64,000 bases of DNA from Allopusillimonas sp048270225 (GTDB lineage Bacteria > Pseudomonadota > Gammaproteobacteria > Burkholderiales > Burkholderiaceae_B): contig JBLWTG010000001.1 of assembly GCA_048270225.1 (NCBI GenBank), positions 186,001-250,000 of the forward strand. Direction: 5' to 3'. Shown one piece after another: positions 34,879-42,397 of the stretch. The translations under genes were made by a program, and so were the position numbers. The notes beneath the pieces were generated by a model. The model was not told the DNA's origin. It saw nothing but the letters and a program-made list of their open reading frames with translations, and made no database searches. Numbering within the stretch: position 1 is the stretch's first letter; every line of letters begins with the position of its first letter.

Positions 34879-34905
34879 GTTAGAAATAATACACTAGTTT
34901 CTGAC
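34879..34905 (-). promoter_or_regulatory. Inverted repeat at the abiE promoter (candidate AbiEi operator)
   Basis: GTTAGAAA, 11 bases, TTTCTGAC: seven of eight arm positions are complementary. A minus-strand -10-like TATTAT lies inside it. AbiEi antitoxins repress their operons by binding inverted repeats at the promoter, so this is a good candidate operator, 15 bases before the antitoxin ATG. Confidence 0.5.
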
Positions 34906-34908
34906 ATC

Positions 34909-35100
34909 ACAGGCACAAGCAGTGCTAAGAAGTAGTTACCCATGCATGGCCGGCCGGGGGGGGAATGCGCCTGGGGCGCGTACCCCTCAATGCGGTGGGG
35001 ATATTTAAGTTTTCGACACACTCGCTATGTGGAACAACGAAGGCATAGCCGATACGGAAGTACAGGCTGTAGCCATTGTCCAGTGCTTTTGCCAAACCAT
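34909..35100. repeat. Dispersed repeat copy R2 (long form)
   Basis: About 192 bases whose two ends match R1 (see 33058-33127) and whose segment at 34945-34960 (CATGGCCGGCCGGGGG) recurs at 35526-35543. A 62-codon frame covers it on the minus strand but has no ribosome-binding site or recognisable family, so I treat the stretch as a non-coding element. It fills most of the 350 bases between the AbiE promoter and the AbiF RNA; nothing else is visible there. Confidence 0.55.
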
Positions 35101-35178
35101 GTGTGGTAGGCACAGCGGAATGTCGGTCGCGGGCGGCTTGACACCGGTTCGTCGTCGCGTTTTCCGTCGCGTTTCTGC

Positions 35179-35208
35179 TTGTTTGTAGTGGGGCAGTTAG
35201 GTTAGAAT
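35179..35208 (+). promoter_or_regulatory. Candidate promoter of the AbiF-type RNA
   Basis: TTGTTT, 18 bases, TAGAAT, ending seven to twelve bases before the start of the structured RNA region. Both hexamers match the sigma-70 consensus reasonably, and the position puts transcription start near 35215. Confidence 0.45.
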
Positions 35209-35211
35209 CTA

Positions 35212-35285
35212 CTTAACACACCCGCCACACGTCCTATCTTCGGATAGGGTTCTGCTTTACGCAGACGTGCAAAAGGCGGGTTTTT
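35212..35285 (+). ncRNA. Structured RNA resembling the AbiF-associated (abiF) RNA
   Basis: A compact three-way junction can be folded by hand. P1 pairs CCCGCC (35221-35226) with GGCGGG (35275-35280). P2 pairs CACGT (35228-35232) with ACGTG (35265-35269). P3 is CCTATC-TTCG-GATAGG (35233-35248), closed by a stable UUCG loop. P4 is CTGC-TTTAC-GCAG (35252-35264). P1 is followed by TTTTT, so the closing stem doubles as a terminator. It lies 13 bases before a truncated Abi_2/AbiF reading frame, the position of the abiF RNA motif known from comparative genomics. The family assignment rests on position and structure, not on an alignment. Confidence 0.6.
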
Positions 35286-35297
35286 CGCGTCTATACC

Positions 35298-35492
35298 ATG
35301 GCAATAAATCGCGTCCCATTCAATAAGCCAGCATCGTCACCAGAGCAACTCCTCCAGAAGTTGGAGTGGCAGGGATTGGTGGTGGACGACGCCAAGCGCG
35401 AGTGGGCGCTTAGCTATATGCGTTTCGTGGGCGGATACCGTCTCAAAGGGTGCTTTATTCGTTTTTTTGCCCCTCGGAATGGTTGTTCTTGA
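35298..35492 (+). pseudogene. Truncated abiF (Abi_2 family) gene
   Basis: The 64-codon frame starts INRVPFNKPASSPEQLLQKL, followed by GLVVDDAKREWALSYMRFVGGYRLKG. This is the N-terminus of Abi_2/AbiF proteins (FNKP start, a helix ending GL.I.D, and a YRL.GY motif), which are normally about 300 residues. After YRLKG the frame runs into unrelated sequence and stops, and the duplicated mutS fragment follows within four bases, so the gene lost its 3' four-fifths when the island's right end formed. The remnant cannot encode a working HEPN-type AbiF protein. Confidence 0.6.
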
Positions 35493-35495
35493 CCC

Positions 35496-35531
35496 ACCAT
35501 GGGCGTATAACTGGAGAGATCGGTTCATGGC
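35496..35531. repeat. Direct repeat A2: degenerate copy of the mutS 5' end (right boundary of the island)
   Basis: Matches 32964-32999 at 31 of 36 positions, including the run CTGGAGAGATCGGTT. It directly follows the truncated abiF frame and directly precedes a fragment of the dispersed repeat (CATGGCCGGCC..., 35526-35543). Confidence 0.7.
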
Positions 35532-35561
35532 CGGCCAGGGGGAACGCGGCAGAGGAGAGTG

Positions 35562-36566
35562 TCAGTACGTGACGCTCACCGTCACGGTGTCCCGATAACT
35601 ATCGGCGAAAAAGTTGGTCGTGGGTACACGCCCATATACCGTATATGCCTGTCCTGCTCCGGTGCCTGTGCCGGCAGCGGTATTCACGCCAGTCTGGGCG
35701 CCCCAGGGCGATGTTCGCGCCGCGTTGCGGTAGAGCTGGTACGGAACCTTGTCCGTATTGCCCGGCAATGTGCCGGAGGGCAGCATCTGGCCAACGCCGT
35801 TGGTCGCGTTATTGGAGGGCCTGAGCGCGACAGTGTATGGCGTGCCCGCACTGCATGTCACCGTTACGGTACTCTGGCTGACAATATTCGAGGCCGTGAC
35901 GGGATTGGGGACTGTCCCAAAGTTCAGGTCCGTAGCGCTGACTTTGCAGGATTTCGGAACAGTGGCGGTGACCGTGAAAGGAAAGCTTCCGTCATTGGCG
36001 ACTCCGCAGTTTGCCGGCGTGCCTACCGAGCTCTCCACCAGACTGATTTTGGTGTGCCCGCCCGTGAACTGGTTCTGGTATGTACCGGGCGCTACCGCAG
36101 TCTGGCCTGGAGTGATCTGTCCGATCAGGCTCACTGTTCCTGATCGAGTACCCTGAGGCAGCACGTTTTGCAGCACGATCTCAAACGGAACCGGTATTGT
36201 CCCATTAGCTGAAGATCCCCAGATCAGCCCGGGAGACTGGTACATCTGGAAATATAGCGGACTGCTGGTGCCGCTGCGCAAAACGCGGGGATCATAAAAA
36301 CCTGTTCCCTGTGCGCCGTCGCCGATGTTGAAGCATACCCTTGCATTGCGCGTAAGCAATACGCCGGTGTTTTTGCATGTGTATGTTAGCGAGGCGGTGG
36401 CATTCAGCCCTGTTCCCATAACGAAATCCACATTCCCAAAATTCAGCGCTGACATGGTCGCGGAGCAAGAGAAGTTGAGCGCCAGGGCCGGGCCAGGCAT
36501 CAAGGTGGTGGCGCCCAACAGTACTGAAAACAGTCGAAGTCTGGTGTTGAACAACTGTGTGATCAA
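35562..36566 (-). CDS. Two-domain spore-coat-U (SCPU) protein, probable pilus tip adhesin (CsuE-like)
   Basis: A 334-residue secreted protein with signal peptide (LFSVLLGATTLMPGPALA) and two SCPU beta-sandwich domains. The first begins NFSCSATMSALNFGNVDF. The second begins FTVTATVPKSCKVSATDLNFGTVPN and ends in SYRDTVTVSVTY. The double-domain form with an N-terminal ligand-binding domain and a C-terminal pilin domain is that of CsuE, the tip of archaic chaperone-usher pili. The TTG at 36566 has GGAGAC before it and starts nine bases past the usher stop; a start at 36650 would overlap the usher by 76 bases and disrupt the signal peptide. Confidence 0.82.
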   Translation of the reverse strand: MITQLFNTRLRLFSVLLGATTLMPGPALALNFSCSATMSALNFGNVDFVMGTGLNATASLTYTCKNTGVLLTRNARVCFNIGDGAQGTGFYDPRVLRSGTSSPLYFQMYQSPGLIWGSSANGTIPVPFEIVLQNVLPQGTRSGTVSLIGQITPGQTAVAPGTYQNQFTGGHTKISLVESSVGTPANCGVANDGSFPFTVTATVPKSCKVSATDLNFGTVPNPVTASNIVSQSTVTVTCSAGTPYTVALRPSNNATNGVGQMLPSGTLPGNTDKVPYQLYRNAARTSPWGAQTGVNTAAGTGTGAGQAYTVYGRVPTTNFFADSYRDTVTVSVTY

Positions 36567-36574
36567 GATGTCTC

Positions 36575-38974
36575 CTATCGCCGACACGTGAAGGGCCCCA
36601 GCGGCTTGACGCTTCTGCCTTGTTTGGCGTAATTGAAACGCAACTGGCAAGTGCTTTCCTGCTGGCTGGCATTCAATTGACCGGGCTGGACGTCCTCGAA
36701 GCTGATCTTCAGCAGGTTTTCGTCCTTCAGGCCTTCCAGATATGCTAACCCGTCAAAGCCGACATAGGTTTTTTGGCCGGCGCCATTCAGCCACACGGCC
36801 GCGCCTACCGGAAGCGGGCTTCCGTCCGGCCACTGAAGCTTCACCGACGCCGCCCGTACATGCCGGATCTCGAATGATTCGAAATTTCCCGCCCCGAGTG
36901 TTGGCGTAGAGTCGCGCACCCCGGAATCTATGTGCACGTCCGCAGGCAAGGCCAGCGTGTCTATGGAAATCTTGTTGTGCTGGTATGCGTGAACCGGCGC
37001 CACAAGCAACTTGCCCTTATCGTCTGTCACGCCCATTAAGCGGTTTTCAAGCATTACAGGCACGTTGGCCAGGCCGGATGTGGAGACCACTGCGAAACCG
37101 TCGTCGATCCGCCTGCTGGGATATATTCCGCCTCCCATCAGCACGACCGAGCCACTCGCGCCTCCGTATACCTGATTGATGTCGCCGGTTTTTAACAACC
37201 CTGCCGTCAGTTGTCCGTATCTACCCAGGTAATCTGCCTGGGCCTGCGCCCCGTGCTGGTTATTGCCGGTTCTGCTGTTCACGCGCCAACCCCACCCGCC
37301 CTCAGTGGGGACAGATTTACTGGCATCTATTGTGAGGGCGTTCTCGCCCCGATCCCGTTGGGCGCCGATACTGGCGGTGATGTCGTCGCCTATGGCAATC
37401 GTCAGTCCTACATATACCGCCCGGTCGCGTTTTTCGTCCAGATTCTGATTGAAGTTCAGGCTCAGCGTGGCACGCCGCCCTAATGATTTGAACCAGTAGA
37501 TACTGCCGTAGCGGGCTTGCTCCATGTCCTGAGCGCGGAATTTCAGGTAGCTGACGCCTGTGCTGCCCAATGTCGGATGGGTATATCCGGCATGCACATT
37601 CATTTGCTCACGGATAGTCGGAGCGCCATACAGCGAAGGCACGTCGCGATAGGCTGAATTGGCGCGCAATGTGCTGGCGCCGAAATTAAAGCTGGTGCCT
37701 GCCCAATCGTATCCAAGTGACCATTGGAAGCCGCGGCTTTCGTCGTGGCGGCTTCCAGCAACCGAGGCGGACACAGTCCCCAGACTGCCAGGGGCCCAAA
37801 TCGCACCGACGCCTCCATTGACAAGCTCGCTGGTGCTTTCCAGATGGGCTTCGGCGGTAAATCGCTGCGTAAAGCCATAGCGGATGCTGCCGCTGCCGAC
37901 CAGTTCCGAGCCGTAGGAAAAGGATTTGTTGCCATACTGCTCGCGCACTTTGCCGAGCTCGACGCTCCAGTCGGACAAGCCCTGCTGAAGCAGGCTCTGA
38001 CTGTCGTACAGCGAAAAATCCAGGGTGCGGCTGCGCCCCAAGGCGTCAGTGAGCACGATCTGGGCTGTTCCGGCACTGCTGATCCCCGGCATGGCGTTCA
38101 GTTGAAAAGGCCCTGCGGGAACCTGACCGGTATAGTATTTCAGGCCATTAACATACAGTTCAACGTCGGATGGCACGGTTGCCGAACCAAAAAACTCGGG
38201 CAGGGGTACAAAGGGACGATTGGGCTGCAAACCGAAGTCACGTCCGAATCTTACGCCGCCCAACCGGGATGGACGGGTCCATGCCAGGGATCGCGTCAGG
38301 ACATCCCCAAACGTGAATGACAGCATTTCCTTCTGTAATGAGGTCGTGATAGAGGTGTCCAGACGTACGGACCGGGTTCCGTTGTAGTCAGGCAAGCCTC
38401 GAACGGTTTGCGACAGACCGGTTGAGCTGAAGGTGGTGTTGCCGGCGAAGGCGCGAAGCTCCGAGAACAGACCCAGCGTGTTTACATGATTGCTTTGCCT
38501 GGTTCCGTAAAGATCGTAATTGATCAAAGCGCCGGGCGAGGACCTGGCCGGCACATACTCGGTGTCCTGAGCGCCGAGTATGGTTGAGGGCAGTGCGAGA
38601 TGAGCGCTGTCGCCGTCAATGTACAGCCTCTGGTTTTCAGCATCGTAGCGGGTAACGATGCCCGCCAGCTCATTCAGTGCTATCTGTTTATTGGCCTCTG
38701 CGGGTAGCCTGAGGCCGATGCGTTGTGCTACGTCAGTACTTGCCCATAGCTGGCCTTGTCTTAACGACAGGGGAAACGTACCGCGGGGCGTTTGATTGAC
38801 GATCACATCAATGTACAGGTTCATCGCCTCGGGCATTTGATGCTCGCCTTTCCCGGCAACCGCAGCGTGCGACAGAAGCTGCGTCGCGGGCAGCGCCGGG
38901 GGTGCAGCCGCCCAGGAGGCGTCGCATGCCAGGCAGCATGCGAGTGCCGCCGAGAAACAAAATGCCCTGGACAA
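36575..38974 (-). CDS. Outer membrane usher of a chaperone-usher pilus (CsuD/FimD family)
   Basis: A 799-residue outer-membrane pore that receives chaperone-subunit complexes and assembles the pilus. A signal peptide ends near CDASWAAAPP. The N-terminal chaperone-binding domain (EAMNLYIDVIVNQTPRGTFPL) is followed by the 24-strand barrel with plug domain (PSDVELYVNGLKYYTGQVPAGPF) and C-terminal domains (VKLQWPDGSPLPVGAAVWLNG). The C-terminus contains the Cys-x-Leu-x-Phe pattern CQLRFN typical of ushers. It is between the chaperone (3 bases away) and tip genes. Confidence 0.92.
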   Translation of the reverse strand: MSRAFCFSAALACCLACDASWAAAPPALPATQLLSHAAVAGKGEHQMPEAMNLYIDVIVNQTPRGTFPLSLRQGQLWASTDVAQRIGLRLPAEANKQIALNELAGIVTRYDAENQRLYIDGDSAHLALPSTILGAQDTEYVPARSSPGALINYDLYGTRQSNHVNTLGLFSELRAFAGNTTFSSTGLSQTVRGLPDYNGTRSVRLDTSITTSLQKEMLSFTFGDVLTRSLAWTRPSRLGGVRFGRDFGLQPNRPFVPLPEFFGSATVPSDVELYVNGLKYYTGQVPAGPFQLNAMPGISSAGTAQIVLTDALGRSRTLDFSLYDSQSLLQQGLSDWSVELGKVREQYGNKSFSYGSELVGSGSIRYGFTQRFTAEAHLESTSELVNGGVGAIWAPGSLGTVSASVAGSRHDESRGFQWSLGYDWAGTSFNFGASTLRANSAYRDVPSLYGAPTIREQMNVHAGYTHPTLGSTGVSYLKFRAQDMEQARYGSIYWFKSLGRRATLSLNFNQNLDEKRDRAVYVGLTIAIGDDITASIGAQRDRGENALTIDASKSVPTEGGWGWRVNSRTGNNQHGAQAQADYLGRYGQLTAGLLKTGDINQVYGGASGSVVLMGGGIYPSRRIDDGFAVVSTSGLANVPVMLENRLMGVTDDKGKLLVAPVHAYQHNKISIDTLALPADVHIDSGVRDSTPTLGAGNFESFEIRHVRAASVKLQWPDGSPLPVGAAVWLNGAGQKTYVGFDGLAYLEGLKDENLLKISFEDVQPGQLNASQQESTCQLRFNYAKQGRSVKPLGPFTCRR

Positions 38975-38977
38975 TCT

Positions 38978-39754
38978 TTATCCGCCCGAGATCCTGATAC
39001 CGCTGGCGGCAGCCCCGTTTAACAAGGCCTTGGCTGTGTAATCACCTGAATCAGGCAATGCGGCGATAGGCCATCGTACCGTGGCGCCAGGCAGGACATA
39101 ACCCAGCAGACCCTTGCGAACCTCGATCTTCCTGCCGGCAGCTGTCGACAGCACAACATCGGCCAGCTGTGCGTGGACGGCGCCTGTATTGCTTACAACC
39201 AGCGAGGAAGAGCCCTCGTCTTGCTGGATATGCCAGTTGAGCACGGGTGCAGATGATTTCGCGGATGACGGCGGCAGGAACACAGGAACGGAATAGCGCA
39301 TGACGAATTGGATCCCGTGTTTTCCATCCTGAATAGGCAGCTCGTCGATGATTAAACGATAGCTGTGCTCGACAGACTTGTCGTCAGGCGCGGCTGCCGG
39401 CCGATCCGGTTTTTCCGCCGACACGCCACTGCTGCGGATCACTCTGATCAGCTGCCGCTGGCCCGGTTCCAGGCGGAGAAACGGAGGGCTTATGACAAGC
39501 GCCTCTGTCTCACCATAGGCATCCTCACCCTGCGGCTGTGTCCATTCAAACAAGCGCACCTGGGCATTGACCAGATCTTTACCGCTGTTGATCAGCCATA
39601 TGCCCGCACCCGGTTGGCCTGCCGGAATGGTCAGCGAAACGGGCGATACCTGAAGGCCTGCGGCACAGGTATACGCCGGCATTGCGCACACTATCAGAGC
39701 GAGGGCTGCCCGGAACCCGGACAGCCTCCACTTGCACAAAAGCGCAGCTAGCAT
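38978..39754 (-). CDS. Periplasmic pilus chaperone (CsuC/PapD-like)
   Basis: A 258-residue secreted chaperone with two immunoglobulin-like domains. The signal peptide ends AYTCAA. Typical elements include LQVSPVSLTIPAGQPGAGIWLINSG, VNAQVRLFEWTQ, then PPFLRLEPGQRQLIRVI, where a conserved Arg in the G1 strand region contacts the subunit, and IQFVMRYSVPVFLPP. The VRLFEW form matches the archaic (Csu) class rather than the classical FimC/PapD class. It starts just before the major subunit stop and just precedes the usher. Confidence 0.88.
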   Translation of the reverse strand: MLAALLCKWRLSGFRAALALIVCAMPAYTCAAGLQVSPVSLTIPAGQPGAGIWLINSGKDLVNAQVRLFEWTQPQGEDAYGETEALVISPPFLRLEPGQRQLIRVIRSSGVSAEKPDRPAAAPDDKSVEHSYRLIIDELPIQDGKHGIQFVMRYSVPVFLPPSSAKSSAPVLNWHIQQDEGSSSLVVSNTGAVHAQLADVVLSTAAGRKIEVRKGLLGYVLPGATVRWPIAALPDSGDYTAKALLNGAAASGIRISGG

Positions 39755-39756
39755 TG

Positions 39757-40266
39757 TCAGTAGTTAACCGCGATGGTTACCGTATCCGTATAGGTGTCAG
39801 GCTGCTTGGTGTATTCCGCAGCCAGTACCTGGGCGTAGACCGTCAGGCTTTGGGCAGCCCCGTTGCCGGTGCCGGCCAGGGTATTGGTGCCCGAAACATC
39901 GCCCCAGGCCGTGGCGCCAGCCGCATCCTGATACAGGTTGTATGCAACCGTATCGCTGTTGCCGCCGATGGTGGCGGCCATGGTGCCGGCTCCGCCCGTA
40001 TCGTTGTTGGAGGGCGTCATGCTTACGGTGTACGGCGTGCTCTTGGTACAGGTAACGTTAAACGTGCTGCTGCCTGTGGTGTCCGTCGAGCTTTGGTCCT
40101 GTGTGCCCAGGTCGATGTCGGATCCCGCGGTGACTGTGCAGCTTGAGGCCAGGGTGATCGATACGTTAAATGTCGTCGTTGCAGGATTGGGCGAAGCGCC
40201 GAATGCCAGCGAGGACAGGCTGAGGGAGGAAACTGCGAGCAGGGCTCCGAAATATTTTTTATTCAT
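39757..40266 (-). CDS. Major SCPU-domain pilus subunit (CsuA/B-like)
   Basis: A 169-residue secreted pilin, the first gene of the operon. Signal peptide ~1-23 (LLAVSSLSLSSLAFGAS). The mature part begins ATTTFNVSITLASSCTVTAGSDIDLG, with the two cysteines of the SCPU disulfide (SSCTV and VTCTK), and ends YTDTVTIAVNY. In Csu pili such single-domain subunits polymerise into the rod by donor-strand exchange. The ATG follows TAGGAGTT. Only one rod subunit is present, where Acinetobacter csu has csuA/B, csuA and csuB. Confidence 0.88.
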   Translation of the reverse strand: MNKKYFGALLAVSSLSLSSLAFGASPNPATTTFNVSITLASSCTVTAGSDIDLGTQDQSSTDTTGSSTFNVTCTKSTPYTVSMTPSNNDTGGAGTMAATIGGNSDTVAYNLYQDAAGATAWGDVSGTNTLAGTGNGAAQSLTVYAQVLAAEYTKQPDTYTDTVTIAVNY

Positions 40267-40383
40267 TACAACTCCTACTTACCAAAAAAGTTCATGCGTG
40301 GATTTTTTAAACCGATGACATCCAATCAAGAGCCATTTGTCCCATGGTAGGCCAACTCTCACATGTATGGATGCAAACTTAGC

Positions 40384-40407
40384 AATTTTTAATATCTGTT
40401 AAAAATT
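40384..40407. promoter_or_regulatory. AT-rich perfect inverted repeat upstream of the pilus operon
   Basis: AATTTTTAA and TTAAAAATT are exact complements around TATCTG, about 118 bases upstream of the major pilin start. It could be an operator or a binding site for an AT-preferring silencer. Confidence 0.35.
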
Positions 40408-40689
40408 AGAAGCCACTTCAAGCCCTCCACTATTGGTCGGAAAATAAAATCCAGAACTTCCGTTTCCTACATGCGCGACGGATCGCCAGTCACCGGTATG
40501 GTGTCTGCTGAAATGCTGGATACGTAAAGGTTTAGCGGTGCGATTGCTAGCTGAATTATTTCTTGTGGGTCGATGGCTTGGGAGTCATTTTCCGTTGGAT
40601 CGATTCGATCGCCGCTGTGAGCGAATTCTAGGGAAAACCCTGATTATTTTCCAAAGATTTATGTGGGATTTACAAAAATATGGCTCCCA

Positions 40690-40707
40690 TGTCTCATTTC
40701 AGAGACA
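40690..40707. promoter_or_regulatory. TGTCTC/GAGACA palindrome
   Basis: TGTCTCATTTCAGAGACA has perfect 6-base arms with a 6-base spacer, and another GAGACA follows at 40725-40730. Palindromes of this form occur as upstream sites of sigma-54 activators, but no promoter of that type was found nearby, so the role is open. Confidence 0.35.
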
Positions 40708-40809
40708 GGATATGTGGTCTTTCTGAGACATCGGGCTGGGCGCAGGAGCAAGAAACCAGATTATCCCCAGGCCGTCAGCTCGAAAAGCCGCAGACGTCCC
40801 GGTATTGCG

Positions 40810-42324
40810 CTACGACAGCACATTCACCTGCAGGTCCGCATCGGGTTCCTGAAAGCGGGACTTGCGCTTGTGCATGTCTTCCAGCGCCAGGGCGATGGTT
40901 TTGACGATGTGCACGCGTGCGGCCAGCTTGTCATCGGACTGCACGATGTGCCAGGGCGCATGCTCGGTGCTGGTGCGGGTCAGCATGTCGAACCGCGCCC
41001 CCTGGTAGGCCTTCCATCGGGCGCGGTTGCGCCAGTCGTCCGGCGTGATCTTGAAAGACTTGAATGGCGATTGCTCGCGCTCGCGAAAGCGGCGCAGTTG
41101 CTCGTCCTTGGAAACGTCCAGCCAGAACTTGAGCAGCAGGGTGCCATTGGCGGCCAGCTGCAGCTCGAAGTCATTGATTTCGTCGTAGGCACGGGCGACG
41201 GTTTTCGGCGGAATCAGTTTCTCCACGCGTTCGACCAGAACGCGCCCATACCAGGAGCGGTCGAAGATGGCGATCTTGCCATGGGCCGGCAGTTCGCGCC
41301 AGAAGCGCCACAGATAAGGCCGTGCGAACTCATAGGGCAGGGGCGCTGAAATCGGATGGATATCGAAGTTGCGTACGTCCAGCGCAGCCGTGACGCGGCG
41401 GATGGACCCTCCCTTGCCGGCCGCATCCAGGCCTTCGAAGGCCAGTACCAGGGATCGATGGGTAAAGTGTTTGCTGCGCACGGCATGGGCCAGCCTGGAC
41501 TGCCAGTGCTGCAGTTCATCTTCGTACGTGGATTTTTTCAGCGGGGGGATTTTGGGCGGACGTGCGGACAGCGGCAGCAGGGTGGCGGGCAGTGGTTCGT
41601 CTGCCTGGATGCGGCGGGCAGGGCCACGCTTGAGTGCGGACAGGATGGCCTGGGCCGCGCTGAGGGTACGCATGTCTTCGTCTGCGCTGGGGACAACGAC
41701 CCAGGGAGCATGGCTGCGGTGCGTCTGGCTGATGGCCAGCTCGCCGGCGCTGCGCAAGCGGTCGAATTTCTTGCGTACCTTCAGGTCGGCATGGCTGACG
41801 CGCCAGGCGGTTTCCGGGTCTTTCAGCATGTGATCGGCGCGTTCCTTCTGCGCCTTGCGGGACAGGTGAAACCACAGCTTGAGCACCTGCACGCCCTCTG
41901 CGGCCAGCATAGCCTCGAAGCGATTGATCACGCGGGCATACATGGCGACCTTGGCCGGATCGGGATGCTTGCGCGCCGTTTCGGCCAGCAGGCTGCCATA
42001 CCATGAGCCGAACACGACCCCGGTCTGGCCTTTGCGCGGCAGGTCGCGCCAGTAGCGCCACATGGCCGGACGCATCGCTTCCTGGTGGGTAAGTTCGCCG
42101 AACGCCAGGGTATGGATGTGACGCGGGTCCAGCCAGGTGTTGAGCAGATTGATGGTCGAGCCCTTGCCCGCGCCATCGATGCCGGCCAGCACAATCAGCA
42201 GGGTTTGATCGGCGGCCTGCAGGCGCCGGTACTGTTCCTGGAGCAATGCGACCCGCAGGTCTTGCTCCTGCGCCTTGGCATCGCCATGGGACAGGGTGGG
42301 ATCGGATTCTGCGTACTGGAACAT
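40810..42324 (-). CDS. pap: Polyphosphate:AMP phosphotransferase (double PPK2 domain)
   Basis: A 504-residue cytoplasmic enzyme that phosphorylates AMP to ADP with polyphosphate. Two PPK2 kinase domains are fused. Each has a Walker A-like loop: GIDGAGKGS near residue 50 and GLDAAGKGG near residue 300. The C-terminal domain keeps the catalytic Walker B element FDRSWYGRVL. In the N-terminal domain the matching place reads FGSWYGSLL, so the Asp-Arg pair is lost and that half is probably structural. The length matches class II PPK2 proteins such as the Pseudomonas PAP. It is 73 bases downstream of dctD on the same strand. Confidence 0.92.
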   Translation of the reverse strand: MFQYAESDPTLSHGDAKAQEQDLRVALLQEQYRRLQAADQTLLIVLAGIDGAGKGSTINLLNTWLDPRHIHTLAFGELTHQEAMRPAMWRYWRDLPRKGQTGVVFGSWYGSLLAETARKHPDPAKVAMYARVINRFEAMLAAEGVQVLKLWFHLSRKAQKERADHMLKDPETAWRVSHADLKVRKKFDRLRSAGELAISQTHRSHAPWVVVPSADEDMRTLSAAQAILSALKRGPARRIQADEPLPATLLPLSARPPKIPPLKKSTYEDELQHWQSRLAHAVRSKHFTHRSLVLAFEGLDAAGKGGSIRRVTAALDVRNFDIHPISAPLPYEFARPYLWRFWRELPAHGKIAIFDRSWYGRVLVERVEKLIPPKTVARAYDEINDFELQLAANGTLLLKFWLDVSKDEQLRRFREREQSPFKSFKITPDDWRNRARWKAYQGARFDMLTRTSTEHAPWHIVQSDDKLAARVHIVKTIALALEDMHKRKSRFQEPDADLQVNVLS

Positions 42325-42397
42325 GAAGGCCTACCTGTTGAAAGAGTCAGGAAACCCTTCGATTGTCGCACTGCTGGGCGTATTCGTCGCGCGCAAC

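Larger units (their letters stand above)
40267..40809. other. 543-base intergenic stretch between the pilus operon and pap
   Basis: It lies upstream of the pilus operon and downstream of the pap gene, both on the minus strand. It contains an AT-rich perfect inverted repeat (40384-40407) and a TGTCTC-type palindrome (40690-40707) with a further half-site GAGACA at 40725-40730. A 62-codon plus-strand frame at 40538-40726 covers the palindrome but has no family features. The AT-rich character of 40270-40720 contrasts with the surrounding GC-rich genes. The pilus promoter must be here, but I could not settle on one. Confidence 0.55.

Noticed and set aside
34925..35113. A 62-codon minus-strand frame in repeat R2
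   Set aside because: No ribosome-binding site or family. The frame is not kept in copy R1, so the stretch behaves as a non-coding repeat.
40538..40726. A 62-codon plus-strand frame between the pilus operon and pap
   Set aside because: No ribosome-binding site, no recognisable motif, and it runs through an operator-like palindrome.
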